From Gemmatimonadota bacterium (GTDB lineage: Bacteria > Gemmatimonadota > Gemmatimonadetes > Gemmatimonadales > Gemmatimonadaceae), in NCBI GenBank assembly GCA_003171215.1, contig PMYN01000080.1, positions 9,112-59,936 of the forward strand: a stretch of DNA of 50,825 nucleotides. Reading direction: 5' to 3'. The first letter of the stretch is position 1. Each line of letters begins with the position of its first letter. Of this stretch, positions 30,112 to 39,200 are shown in pieces. Below the pieces are notes generated by a model. The model searched no databases and was not told where the DNA came from. It saw only the letters and a list, made by a program, of their open reading frames with translations. Position numbers and translations under genes: made by a program.

Positions 30112-32951
30112 CGAGTTCTCGATATCGCGATTCGTAGAGTCGAAGACGCACTTCCGATCCCACCATATCCCACGAGTCCGATCGTCTGCCCGCCGGACGT
30201 CGTGCCCGAAATCTGATAGAGATCGAAGCCGCCCCCGACCACACGAGAGTTGTCGTGCGTGAACGATGAATTCGTGAACGTCCACGCCAGGAACGAAGGG
30301 ACTGGAGCGAACGACGACGGGAAATCGGACGCCATCCCCGCGTAGATGTTCGGCGTGTTCCAGGTCGGGAATTGCAGGTCGCTGTTCGCCAGGAAGGTGG
30401 AGTTGTCATCCCAGACCTGAGACAAGGACCAGAGACCGTACATCTCATCCGCACCGTGTCCAGCGAGAGCGGCAAGCGTCGTAAGTCCGGTCGTCTGTGC
30501 CTGCGTGATGCCTCGCAGGAACACAGCCTCACCCGCACCATACCGATCGAGAGCCCAACGCACGAATGACCAGGTCTCCGCGTAGAAACGGAAATCGGAG
30601 TCGTTCACCCTTCCGAACATCGAGTAGCTGCTCGGCGCCGACAGCACCTGCCATAGCGTCGAGTAATGATTGAACATGCCGTATGGCGCACCAGAGCACG
30701 CCGGCGTCGAGGGCCGTACGTCGCAAAAAAGGGTGTTGGCGTATGTCGCGTCTCCCTTCCACGACGAGTGGTAGATGTTGTTCCGAAGCCACATCTCCTC
30801 GGCCATGCGCGCCATCCCCTCTTCCAGCCAGGATTCCTCGAAACTCGGTGCATTGTTGATCAGTCGGGCGCCGAAGGACGCGATGTGCTTTACCTCGTGC
30901 ACGACCGTCGTACGCATCGTTCGCATCCACTCGCCCGGAGTGTCGGCCGAGAAGCCGGTGCCGGCGACGGTCGGAACGACGCCATAGAAGAGTTCGCCAA
31001 AATTGCTGATCGTATTGGACGTAGTATCACGCTGGAGGAAATCACAGGATGTGACGAACCCTGCAAGCCCGGTTGGAATGCGCGGCGTGAACACCATGGA
31101 GAGATGTTGGTCCGCGTCGGTGAACGCATCCGTCGCCAACGGGTCACCGAAATACGTCGAGTCGCTGTGATACATTGTCGCATCGAATTCCTGGCCCATC
31201 TGCACGAAGTAGCTGTCCATAGTCCCCGCAAGCGGTGCTGCGGCATCCTCGTACACAAGTGACTTGCTGCCGGCGTACACGAGCCGCGCCGTGATCTCGA
31301 TGAAAGAGGTGCAGTTTCCACCACCGTTCACCGAAACGGTAAATTGGTTGACTCGAAATTTCCTCGTACTGCCGACGGACGGAATCACGGTTCTCGATGG
31401 CGAGGACGGAAGCCGGTTTCGGACGGCCGCACCGACGGCCATCCTCGCCCGGAAAGCATTTCGCGCAGCGGGATACAGAGCCTCGTTGGCCGCCATCACC
31501 CGCGCGTGTGCACTCTCGCTGAATTTCGGAATAGCGGAGACGGTCGGCGACGAACCGAACGACGGGGCCTGAGCTCTCATCGCGCTGAACACGCTGCTCA
31601 ACCGCGCGCGCGTCGCGGCCGCCCCGGCGACGCTCGCAGTGTCGCCCCGCAGCCGGAACGGAAACGTCGCGGTGGGCGACTGGGCGATACTGAACAGAGT
31701 CAGCGTGTAGCCCGACGTGCCGGAAGGCAGCTCGGTGCAGTAGAGGTCTGCTGCGGAAGTCAGGACGAGCGATCCGCCAACCGCCAGAGTCTTGAGCGCG
31801 CCGACTCTCAGGCTCGAGGTTCCCTGCGCGGAGGAGCCGAGTGCGGTCACCTTCACGGTCGTTTGATGGATCGGCCGGCATGGCAGCTGCAACGGAACGG
31901 CGAAGGTGAGCTGACTGGCTGTCGCAATGAACACGGTCGCGGCAACACCTTCGATTGTGATTGCGTTCGCGGAAGCGGTTGGCGAGAAACCACTGCCGTT
32001 GACCGTCGCCACGATGCCGGGAGTCAGGAGCGCCGGCGTGATGGAACTCACGGCGATTGCAGACGCGGCCACTGTGATGGCCGCGGTACCCGTCTTCCCT
32101 TCGCTGGTCGCCGTAATCGTCGCGCTCCCGACGGCGACCGCCGTCAACAGTCCGCTCGACGATACAGAAACCTTCGTCAGGTCGGACGTCGTCCACACGG
32201 TCACTCGACCGGTCAGGACGTTACCGCCCGCGTCGCGCAACGTCGCCGTGAGTTGCTGCGTGCCTCCGACGCCCATGTTGTCGACTGCCGGCGCAACGGC
32301 AACGGTCGCCACCGGCGGAAGAGAGACGGTGATCACCGCCGACCCCTTCTTGCCTTCGCTTGTCGCGGTTATCGTGGCGCTTCCAGCTGCGATGGCGGTC
32401 GCGAGTCCCGCACCGCTCACCGTGACCTTCGTCGAGTCCGACGTGCTCCACGTGACAACACGACCCGTGAGGACATTGTTGTTGGCATCGAACGTCGTCG
32501 CCGAAAGTTGCTGAGTGGCACCGATGGCGAGTGTCTGGCCGGCGGGCGCGACCGTGACGCTCGACACCGGAATCGGAATGACGGTGACGAGTTGCAGGCC
32601 CTGCTTTCCACCAGACAAGCCGACGATCTGCGCCTGGCCGGGAGCGATGCCACTCACCAGACCGTTCGCGCTCACCGTCGCGACACCGGTGGAATTGGAT
32701 GACCACACAACGGCACCGAGCGCAATGGACGCATCGTTCTGATCGAGGCCCGACGCACTCGCATTGGAAGTCTGCCCGACTTGGATCGTCGCGAGCGAGA
32801 GCGAAATCGTCACAGTGCTGAGAACCGGCGTCGGCACGGTCGGCGTCGAGTCCTTGCTTCCACCGCCGCTGCACGCGCCAAGAAGAATTCCGAGCACGAC
32901 GAGCCTGCGCGAGGACTGACCGAGAGGTATCGCGGAAGTTGCAGACGTCAT
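30108..32951 (-). CDS. BIG2/IPT-domain lipoprotein with a zinc metallopeptidase domain
   Basis: 947 residues from the ATG at 32951, with GAGGTG just upstream. A lipobox (LGILLGAC, Cys about 27) anchors the protein. Three BIG2-type immunoglobulin-like repeats follow (about 45-290), with the recurring GGTQQLTAT/ATITATSEGK motifs, then an IPT/TIG domain (about 295-385). The C-terminal half holds HEVKH at 685-689, with downstream FEESWLEEGMARMAEEMWL, as in gluzincin-type peptidases. BIG2 domains usually serve as spacers or adhesion modules. The protein is a surface-anchored peptidase candidate; the substrate is unknown. The stop overlaps the next gene's GTG start. Confidence 0.85.
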   Translation of the reverse strand: MTSATSAIPLGQSSRRLVVLGILLGACSGGGSKDSTPTVPTPVLSTVTISLSLATIQVGQTSNASASGLDQNDASIALGAVVWSSNSTGVATVSANGLVSGIAPGQAQIVGLSGGKQGLQLVTVIPIPVSSVTVAPAGQTLAIGATQQLSATTFDANNNVLTGRVVTWSTSDSTKVTVSGAGLATAIAAGSATITATSEGKKGSAVITVSLPPVATVAVAPAVDNMGVGGTQQLTATLRDAGGNVLTGRVTVWTTSDLTKVSVSSSGLLTAVAVGSATITATSEGKTGTAAITVAASAIAVSSITPALLTPGIVATVNGSGFSPTASANAITIEGVAATVFIATASQLTFAVPLQLPCRPIHQTTVKVTALGSSAQGTSSLRVGALKTLAVGGSLVLTSAADLYCTELPSGTSGYTLTLFSIAQSPTATFPFRLRGDTASVAGAAATRARLSSVFSAMRAQAPSFGSSPTVSAIPKFSESAHARVMAANEALYPAARNAFRARMAVGAAVRNRLPSSPSRTVIPSVGSTRKFRVNQFTVSVNGGGNCTSFIEITARLVYAGSKSLVYEDAAAPLAGTMDSYFVQMGQEFDATMYHSDSTYFGDPLATDAFTDADQHLSMVFTPRIPTGLAGFVTSCDFLQRDTTSNTISNFGELFYGVVPTVAGTGFSADTPGEWMRTMRTTVVHEVKHIASFGARLINNAPSFEESWLEEGMARMAEEMWLRNNIYHSSWKGDATYANTLFCDVRPSTPACSGAPYGMFNHYSTLWQVLSAPSSYSMFGRVNDSDFRFYAETWSFVRWALDRYGAGEAVFLRGITQAQTTGLTTLAALAGHGADEMYGLWSLSQVWDDNSTFLANSDLQFPTWNTPNIYAGMASDFPSSFAPVPSFLAWTFTNSSFTHDNSRVVGGGFDLYQISGTTSGGQTIGLVGYGGIGSASSTLRIAISRTR

Positions 32952-33106
32952 TCGGCACCTCTGTACCGTCGAGGAATCCTTCTCGGTGCACGCGATATAC
33001 TCGACGCACAAAGGGGCGCGTCCCGTCCTGGAGCTGCCCCTGTCTTCCGAACCTACCGTGATCGGCTCAGTTCGCCAGCGTGCCGAACGTAATCAGGCCA
33101 CGCAAC

Positions 33107-33394
33107 TCAAGGCGCCTTGGCCGCCGTCGCGCTGCCGGAAACGTGTTCCTTGAGCACCAGATACACGAGCGGCGCTCCACCGATCGGGCGTATCACGTGC
33201 GGCACTCCCGCGGGGATTCTCACCACCACTCCCGGCGCGAGCTCGAGCGTCGTCGGCCTCCGCGTGCCGTTCGGGCTCGCTCGCATCCCGCTGAGCGTTG
33301 ATGATGTACTGTGCGCGGCCATCGAGCGATTTCGGCAGGATCGCGCCGCGCGAATCGGCAGCCATGTAGTTGAGTATGGTTTGATGTTCATCAC
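33107..33394 (-). pseudogene. Broken cupin-domain gene
   Basis: The downstream half in one frame reads LELAPGVVVRIPAGVPHVIRPIGGAPLVYLVLKEH, a clear second cupin motif with the PAGVPH His. The upstream half makes sense only in another frame (GAILPKSLDGRAQYIINAQRDASEPERHAEADD). The first metal-binding motif of the cupin (GxxxxHxH and Glu) is not found in any frame. So the gene has lost its frame and probably its centre. It sits between the metallopeptidase and ADOP genes. Confidence 0.65.
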
Positions 33395-36052
33395 CTAGTC
33401 GACCCTCAGTGCGATCATGGGATCGACGCGCGTGGCGCGGCGCGCCGGGAGATAGCTCGCGATAAGCACGACGCTCGTGAGCAGCAACGCCGAGCCAACA
33501 AAGACCACTGGGTCGGTCGGACTCGTTCCGTACAACATCGCGCGGATCGCCTTCGAGAGTGCGAACGCGCCGGCCAGCCCGAACACGATTCCAACGGCGG
33601 CGAGCGAAAGTCCGCGTCGCGTGACGAGCAGCAAGACGCTTTTCGGTTCAGCTCCGAGCGCCATGCGAATTCCTATCTCGCGGGTTCGCTGCGCAACCGA
33701 GTACGCCACGAGGCCGTGGATGCCGAGCGTCGCGAGCAGGAGCGCGACGGCGGCAAACGCAACCAGCGCGCGCGTCGTCACCTTCTCCTCGGCCAGTTGC
33801 CGGTCGATTCCCATCTTCTGCGCGGTGCCGTACATCGCGCGAAGGAGCGGCTTTCCCTGCAGCGAATTGAGTTCGCGGCGCAGCGCCGGGAGCGTCACCT
33901 CCGGATCACTCGCTGTTCGCACGAGAAACTGTGTCCCGAAGCCGGCCTTTGCGCCGGTCGGCCTCATCAAAGTCATCGGCGGCGGTCCAAGCACCCGCCC
34001 GAATCGTGGATTCCCCGCGACGCCGACCACAGTAACCATCAGTGGTTCCACCTTTACAGTGTCGCCCCTGCGTCTCATCGGGGGCGGAACGACTACCTGC
34101 TTGCCCAGTGGATCCTGCCCAGGCCAGAAGAGTTTCGCCGCAGAGCTGCTGACGAGCGCAACCGGTGCGGCCGACGCGTAGTCGGCATCGGTAAAATCCC
34201 GCCCGAGGATGATCGGAATCCGGAGATTCCTGAGGAATCCCGGGCTGATTGCGACATCTTGATGATCAAAGATGGTCTTGCCGGCTTTCCCGGGTGCGCC
34301 CGTGGGATAGAATCCGTCGTTGCCGAAAAACTCGAATTCGGAGACCGACGCCACTCCGGGAATTCGACCAAGCTGGAACAGCACGTCCTCGCGGAACTGA
34401 ACCGATCTCCCTCCCGCGGGTCGCTGCAGCATCGGAAACCAGATGACGTTCTTGGGATCGAAACCGAATCCCTGCTTCTCGAGCCGCAACAGTTCCTTGC
34501 CGAGAACACCGGCCCCGGTGAGCAGCGTCAGCGCCGCGCCTACTTGCGCCACGAGAAGCGCACCCTGCACCCTGGTGCGCGCACGCCCCGCCGACGCCTT
34601 CGGCGATTCGCTTCGCTCGGCCGTGCCGCCTGCGCGAACCAATGAGAGAACGGGAATGAAACCGGTGCCGAGCGCGACGATCGTCGTGAGCGCCAGCGCG
34701 AAAGCGAGCACGCGCCAGTCGAGCACCGGCACGATGCCGTAGTCTCTGAGCGCTCCGACCGAGCCCGCGAGCCCGATCCCCCAGCGTGCGAGTGCCACTC
34801 CGATCGTTCCACCCATGAGCGCGATGCATCCGCCCTCGACGATCAGTTGCTGGGCCAGGCGCGCGCGAGATGCGCCGAGCGCGCTGCGCACGACCATCTC
34901 GTGATCGCGTGAGGCCGATCGCGCGAGAAGAAGATTTCCGACGTTGATCATCGCGATGATCAGCACGAAGAACACCACGGCCAGTCGAACGGCGCGTCCT
35001 TCGGCGCTGTCGATCGTGAAGAAATCCCCCGACGATCTCTCCCGAAGCGATTCTCGCAATCCCGTGGCACGAACTCCGGGAGGCTGGCTCGAGCCGGCGG
35101 GCGGGGGGATGTTTCGTGTGACCGCGCGCAGTTCCGCGACCGCGGCGTCAACGGTCTTGCCCTCGGCAAGCCGAGCCAGGACGATTCCCCAAGTGTCCGA
35201 CCCCGATCGGTTCGCCGTCCAGCCGTTCACGGCGGCCGGGTAGTCCACCTGCTCGGGCATCACGCCGATGACGGTGTACGTCTCGTGTGGTGCCGCCGGC
35301 GCATCCGATGTGTCGAGTTCCATCCGCTGGCCGATCACGCGTCGATCCGATCCGAAACGGTCGTGCCACAGCGTATAGGACAGTACTATCACTCCGGGCG
35401 CATCGGGATTCGTATCGCTCGGCGCGATCGTGCGGCCGATGATTGGCGTCGCGCCGAGCATCGCGAAGAAATCGGGCCCGACGGTGGGAACTACGAGAAG
35501 CTCCGTTTCATCATCGTGCAACCAGAGCAGCTCGTTGCGGCCCACTCGCGACATCGCGCTGAATGCGTGCCCGGCACTCATCCAGATCGCGGTTGTCGCG
35601 GCCGGCGCGGGACTCGCGTTGACCGTCTCCGGCCCACTTGGATTCGGTCTACTGGCGATCGTTTGCTCGATCACGAACAACCGATCCGCATGCGGATACG
35701 GCAGCCCCCGAATGTCCGCCGCGTCCACAACTGCGTACATCGTCACTGTCGCCCCGATGCCGATCGCGAGCGACAGCGTCGCAACGGCCGTAAATCCGCG
35801 CGCTTCGCGCAGTTTCCGAAAGGCGTACCGAAAATCGAGCATCATCGACTCGAGCCACACCCATCCCCACATCTCGCGCGTCGTCGCGCGCACCACCTCA
35901 CGATTCCCGAACTCGCGCCTCGCGGCAGCAGTCGCCTTCTCGATCGACTCTCCCCGCGCCACGCGCTCCTGAATCGCCATCGCCAGATGGCTCTCCATCT
36001 CCTCGGCGAGCTCGTCCTCGCGCCGCTCGAACTTCCACCAGGGGAGTTTCAT
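33395..36052 (-). CDS. ADOP-type orphan ABC permease (MacB/FtsX-like)
   Basis: 885 residues from the ATG at 36052, overlapping the padR stop as ATGA. Order: an N-terminal prefix (WWKFERREDELAEEMESHLAMAIQERVARGES, about 5-65) typical of the ADOP permeases; a first membrane helix near 88-108; a MacB periplasmic core (about 110-330); three helices with an FtsX domain (NVGNLLLARSASRDHEMVVRSALGASRARL); a second periplasmic core; and three last helices with QRTREIGIRMALGA. There is no ATP-binding partner gene. ADOP permeases are known mainly from Acidobacteriota and related phyla and pair with PadR regulators, as here. The substrate is unknown; MacB-type mechanotransmission is likely. Confidence 0.92.
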   Translation of the reverse strand: MKLPWWKFERREDELAEEMESHLAMAIQERVARGESIEKATAAARREFGNREVVRATTREMWGWVWLESMMLDFRYAFRKLREARGFTAVATLSLAIGIGATVTMYAVVDAADIRGLPYPHADRLFVIEQTIASRPNPSGPETVNASPAPAATTAIWMSAGHAFSAMSRVGRNELLWLHDDETELLVVPTVGPDFFAMLGATPIIGRTIAPSDTNPDAPGVIVLSYTLWHDRFGSDRRVIGQRMELDTSDAPAAPHETYTVIGVMPEQVDYPAAVNGWTANRSGSDTWGIVLARLAEGKTVDAAVAELRAVTRNIPPPAGSSQPPGVRATGLRESLRERSSGDFFTIDSAEGRAVRLAVVFFVLIIAMINVGNLLLARSASRDHEMVVRSALGASRARLAQQLIVEGGCIALMGGTIGVALARWGIGLAGSVGALRDYGIVPVLDWRVLAFALALTTIVALGTGFIPVLSLVRAGGTAERSESPKASAGRARTRVQGALLVAQVGAALTLLTGAGVLGKELLRLEKQGFGFDPKNVIWFPMLQRPAGGRSVQFREDVLFQLGRIPGVASVSEFEFFGNDGFYPTGAPGKAGKTIFDHQDVAISPGFLRNLRIPIILGRDFTDADYASAAPVALVSSSAAKLFWPGQDPLGKQVVVPPPMRRRGDTVKVEPLMVTVVGVAGNPRFGRVLGPPPMTLMRPTGAKAGFGTQFLVRTASDPEVTLPALRRELNSLQGKPLLRAMYGTAQKMGIDRQLAEEKVTTRALVAFAAVALLLATLGIHGLVAYSVAQRTREIGIRMALGAEPKSVLLLVTRRGLSLAAVGIVFGLAGAFALSKAIRAMLYGTSPTDPVVFVGSALLLTSVVLIASYLPARRATRVDPMIALRVD

Positions 36053-36414
36053 CTGTCGCTCTCCCCCACCGGCGGCTTCGCCATGCTCGCGATCGCGTCC
36101 GAAAACTTCGCAAACCACGATTGCTCCGCCGCGAGCTGCTTCTTGCCCGCGGGCGTCAACCGATAAACGCGAACACGCTGATTGTTCTCCGACACCTCCC
36201 AGTCGGCGGCGATGAACTTCTTCCGCTCCAGCCGGTGCAGGGCGGGGTACAACGACCCCGTCTCCACCTGCAGCGCCTGCTGCGAGTTCGCCTGGATCAT
36301 CCGCGCGATGCCGTAGCCGTGCTGCGGGCCCCAGCGCAGGGTCTGGAGGACGAGGAGATCGAGAGTGCCCTGCAGCATCTCGATGCGGTTCTGGTGCGCG
36401 GGCTTCTTGGGCAT
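36049..36414 (-). CDS. PadR-family transcriptional regulator (ADOP-linked)
   Basis: 121 residues from the ATG at 36414; a GTG at 36426 is the alternative. Winged-helix PadR: MLQGTLDLLVLQTLRWGPQHGYGIARMIQ, then TGSLYPALHRLERKKFIAADWEVSENNQRVRVYRLTPAGKKQL. Its stop overlaps the permease start, the standard PadR-ADOP arrangement. PadR proteins repress their own operon and let go on binding a small hydrophobic ligand. The two-part inverted repeat upstream (36428-36475) is the likely operator. Confidence 0.95.
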   Translation of the reverse strand: MPKKPAHQNRIEMLQGTLDLLVLQTLRWGPQHGYGIARMIQANSQQALQVETGSLYPALHRLERKKFIAADWEVSENNQRVRVYRLTPAGKKQLAAEQSWFAKFSDAIASMAKPPVGESDR

Positions 36415-36427
36415 GGCCGGACACACG

Positions 36428-36487
36428 GAGGGTGTAGAGAGCCTACAGGCTTGGCTGTAGTCTGCCTACACCCTCGTGGACTGTCAA
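36428..36487 (-). promoter_or_regulatory. PadR promoter/operator region
   Basis: TTGACA (36487-36482) is a perfect -35. Downstream is a nested inverted repeat: GAGGGTGTAG (36428-36437) with CTACACCCTC (36466-36475), and CTACAG (36443-36448) with CTGTAG (36455-36460). GTGTAG/CTACAC arms suit a dimeric PadR regulator acting on its own promoter. Confidence 0.7.
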
Positions 36488-36554
36488 GTCATCGCGGTCT
36501 CGCTGGCCTGAAGGATGCCCTCCACGGAACCGGCGCGACCCGCGATCACGCGCC

Positions 36555-37247
36555 TCAGTGAATCAGCCGGTAGCGAACGGTGACCGAGGTGTTGATCGCG
36601 ATTTCCGGCGGCATGGTCTGCTGCGTGAACCGGTTGTCGAAGCTGAGCGTGTTCTGCCCCTGAAAGCCGGGGTTGCCGCCGCTCGTCGACACGTCGACGA
36701 GCGCCCCAAGGTGCGCTCCCAGCGCTTGGGCGATCGCTTCCGCATCCATCCTGGCCGAAGCAAGCGCCTCGGCGATCCGCGCGCGTCGCGCGGAGTCCGC
36801 AACCGACGACTCGAACGTGAGTGCCGAACTGCTCGCTGCACCAGCGCTCAACGCCGTCGCGACGACGTTCGCGACCTCCGCCGGACGGATGAGCTGCACG
36901 CGAATGACCGAGCGCGCGATGTTGGACGCAGGCGAGGCGACACCGGGAAACCCGTTCGGAAGTGGCGTTGCACCCACCGCATAGGCGATCGGCGCATCAA
37001 CCTCCAGGCGGGAACCAAATCCCTTGAGCGCCGCCGAGACCGCCTTCAACTTCGTCTCCACTCTGGCGACCGCATCGGGCGCCGTCTCCGCGGTTCCCTC
37101 GACGACGACGTACAACGACGCTCGATCGGCAAGGATGCGGGAATTTCGCGAGGCGGTAACCGTAATGACGCTGTCGCGAAAGGCTTGAACGACCTGCGCC
37201 TGCATCGACAGCGGAACCAGCGTGAGGACGAGCAGTCTTAGGCGCAT
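36555..37247 (-). CDS. SIMPL-domain (DUF541) periplasmic protein
   Basis: 230 residues. The start at 37247 gives a signal peptide (MRLRLLVLTLVPLSMQAQ); ATGs at 37274 and 37313 are less likely. The body has the SIMPL pattern: ITVTASRNSRILADRASLYVVVEGTAETAPDAVARVETKLKAVSAALKGFG, R(V)QLIRPAEVANVVATALSAGA, FESSVADSARRARIAEALASARMDAEAIAQALG, and the closing INTSVTVRYRL strand. SIMPL proteins (for example YggE) reduce oxidative stress or act as periplasmic chaperone-like factors; details are poorly known. The gene is divergent from tldD across 222 bases in which I see no clear feature. Confidence 0.88.
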   Translation of the reverse strand: MRLRLLVLTLVPLSMQAQVVQAFRDSVITVTASRNSRILADRASLYVVVEGTAETAPDAVARVETKLKAVSAALKGFGSRLEVDAPIAYAVGATPLPNGFPGVASPASNIARSVIRVQLIRPAEVANVVATALSAGAASSSALTFESSVADSARRARIAEALASARMDAEAIAQALGAHLGALVDVSTSGGNPGFQGQNTLSFDNRFTQQTMPPEIAINTSVTVRYRLIH

Positions 37248-37469
37248 GGCAACCTGAAATGGGAGGGAGTTCATCAACGCTCGCGGCGCATCCAAGACTG
37301 TGTGCAACAGCAACAGAAGTCAAAGAGCCCTCGACCAAATCACGCCACCCGCTAAACGGCACCACGCGTAGCCGCGCATCGCGTCGAATGCCATGTTTGT
37401 CGGCGACGCCGGGGCACCCGCACGCCTCCGCTTGAAAGCGCGTCGCCCCTTTCCCGTGGATGAGGTCGC

Positions 37470-39200
37470 ATGATGCTTCACCGCCCGCTCGCACTCACGT
37501 CACTGCTCCTCTTGTTCGCCGCGGACAGTGCCGCGCCACGCAACGAGTCGATCGCGGGCGAACACGCGTCGACGGCTCGAGCCGCATCCCCAGTGCTCAC
37601 CGCGATGCAACTGGAGCTCGCGCGCTCGATGACGACATTGAAGACAGGCCCGCTCCCTACCTACTTCCTGAGCTACGAGATCACCGAGCGGCACTCCGTC
37701 TCGGTGCAAGGCGCCTTCGGCACGCTCAACTCGAGCAACGAGTCGCGAAACCGGTCGCTCGGCGTCGACCTTCGCGTGGGCTCGAGCCGCTTCGACAACA
37801 CGCATCCGATACGCGGCGGCATGCCGTCGTTCGACTTCTCCGATACGTTCTCCTCGGCGCCGGTGCCGATCGAGGATGATGCGACCGCGATCCGCCGTGT
37901 CCTCTGGCATCAGACCAACAGCAAGTACAAGCAGGCGGTGGAGAAGTACACACGCGCCAAGGCGAACACGCAAACCCGGGTCGCCGCGGAAGATTCGTCG
38001 GCGGATTTCTCGCCCGAACCTGCCGTGACCGCGACGGAGGCGCCCGCGAACATCGCCATCGACCGCCGACTGTGGGAGCAGAAGATCCGAAAGTACACTG
38101 CTCCGTTCGCGCGCGAGGGAGACATCTACGACGGCGATGCCAGCTTCTCGGCCGAAGGCGACACGCGCTGGTACGTGAACAGCGACGGCTCCGCGCTGCA
38201 GACCACGTCGGTCTACTATCGCCTCTTCATCTCGGCGTCGTCGAAAGCCACCGACGGCATGGTGCTGCCGCGATACGAGTCGTTCACGGCGACCACGCCG
38301 GGCGGGCTTCCGGACGACGCCGCAGTGCTCAAGGCCGTCGATCGCATGATCGTCGACCTGCACGCCTTGAAGAACGCACCGGTGATCGAAGCATCCACGG
38401 CGCCGGCCATTCTCTCGGGTCGCTCCAGCGGCGTGTTCTTCCACGAGGTGTTCGGCCACCGCGTGGAAGGACACCGGCAGAAGGACGAGAAGGAAGGGCA
38501 GACGTTCAAGCGGAAGGTCGGCGAAAGCGTCCTGCCGGCTACGTTCTCCGTCTACTTCGATCCCACGCAGCGTCGCCTGGGCAACGTCGAGCTCGCGGGC
38601 TACTACGCGTACGACGATGAGGGCGTGAAGGCATCGCGGATCAACGTCGTGGAGAACGGTGTGTTCAAGCGCTTCCTGATGTCGCGCTCACCCATCGAGG
38701 GGTTCGACCACTCGAACGGCCATGGCCGCAACCAGCCGGGATTCACTCCGGTGGCGCGGCAGTCGAACCTCGTGGTCACCTCGTCGGCACCGGTGCCGCA
38801 CGATTCGCTCAAGAAGCTGTTGATCGGCCTGATCAAGGAACAGCACAAACCGTACGGCCTCATCTTCGACGACATCGAGGGCGGCTTCACGCTCACGCAA
38901 CGCACGATCCCGAACGCATTCAACGTGCTGCCGATCATGGTCTACCGTGTGTTCCCCGATGGCAGGGAAGAGCTCGTGCGCGGCGTCGACTTCGTCGGCA
39001 CGCCGCTCACCGTGTTCAGCCGCATCGTTGCCGCGGACAACGACACGCGCGTGTTCAACGGCGTGTGCGGCGCCGAGTCCGGATGGGTGCCCGTGTCGGC
39101 GTCATCGCCGGCAATCCTGATCTCGCAGGTCGAGGTGCAACGCAAGGAGAAGTCGCAGGAACAGCCGCCCATCCTGCCGGTGCCGAGGGTGCAGCCATGA
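37470..39200 (+). CDS. tldD: TldD-like metallopeptidase, exported
   Basis: 576 residues with a signal peptide (MMLHRPLALTSLLLLFAADSAA). The zinc motif is HEVFGH at 325-330 (HExxxH), followed by RVEGHRQKDE, and the C-terminal domain has the family pattern (VENGVFKRFLMSRSPIEGF, GHGRNQPGFTPVARQSNLVV, EGGFTLTQRT, RVFPDGREELVRGVDFVGTPL). TldD with TldE forms a heterodimeric protease that trims unfolded or modified peptides in the cytoplasm (microcin B17, CcdA). Here both subunits appear to be sent across the inner membrane, an unusual place. Its stop overlaps the tldE-like start as ATGA, so the subunits are made together. Confidence 0.92.
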   Translation: MMLHRPLALTSLLLLFAADSAAPRNESIAGEHASTARAASPVLTAMQLELARSMTTLKTGPLPTYFLSYEITERHSVSVQGAFGTLNSSNESRNRSLGVDLRVGSSRFDNTHPIRGGMPSFDFSDTFSSAPVPIEDDATAIRRVLWHQTNSKYKQAVEKYTRAKANTQTRVAAEDSSADFSPEPAVTATEAPANIAIDRRLWEQKIRKYTAPFAREGDIYDGDASFSAEGDTRWYVNSDGSALQTTSVYYRLFISASSKATDGMVLPRYESFTATTPGGLPDDAAVLKAVDRMIVDLHALKNAPVIEASTAPAILSGRSSGVFFHEVFGHRVEGHRQKDEKEGQTFKRKVGESVLPATFSVYFDPTQRRLGNVELAGYYAYDDEGVKASRINVVENGVFKRFLMSRSPIEGFDHSNGHGRNQPGFTPVARQSNLVVTSSAPVPHDSLKKLLIGLIKEQHKPYGLIFDDIEGGFTLTQRTIPNAFNVLPIMVYRVFPDGREELVRGVDFVGTPLTVFSRIVAADNDTRVFNGVCGAESGWVPVSASSPAILISQVEVQRKEKSQEQPPILPVPRVQP

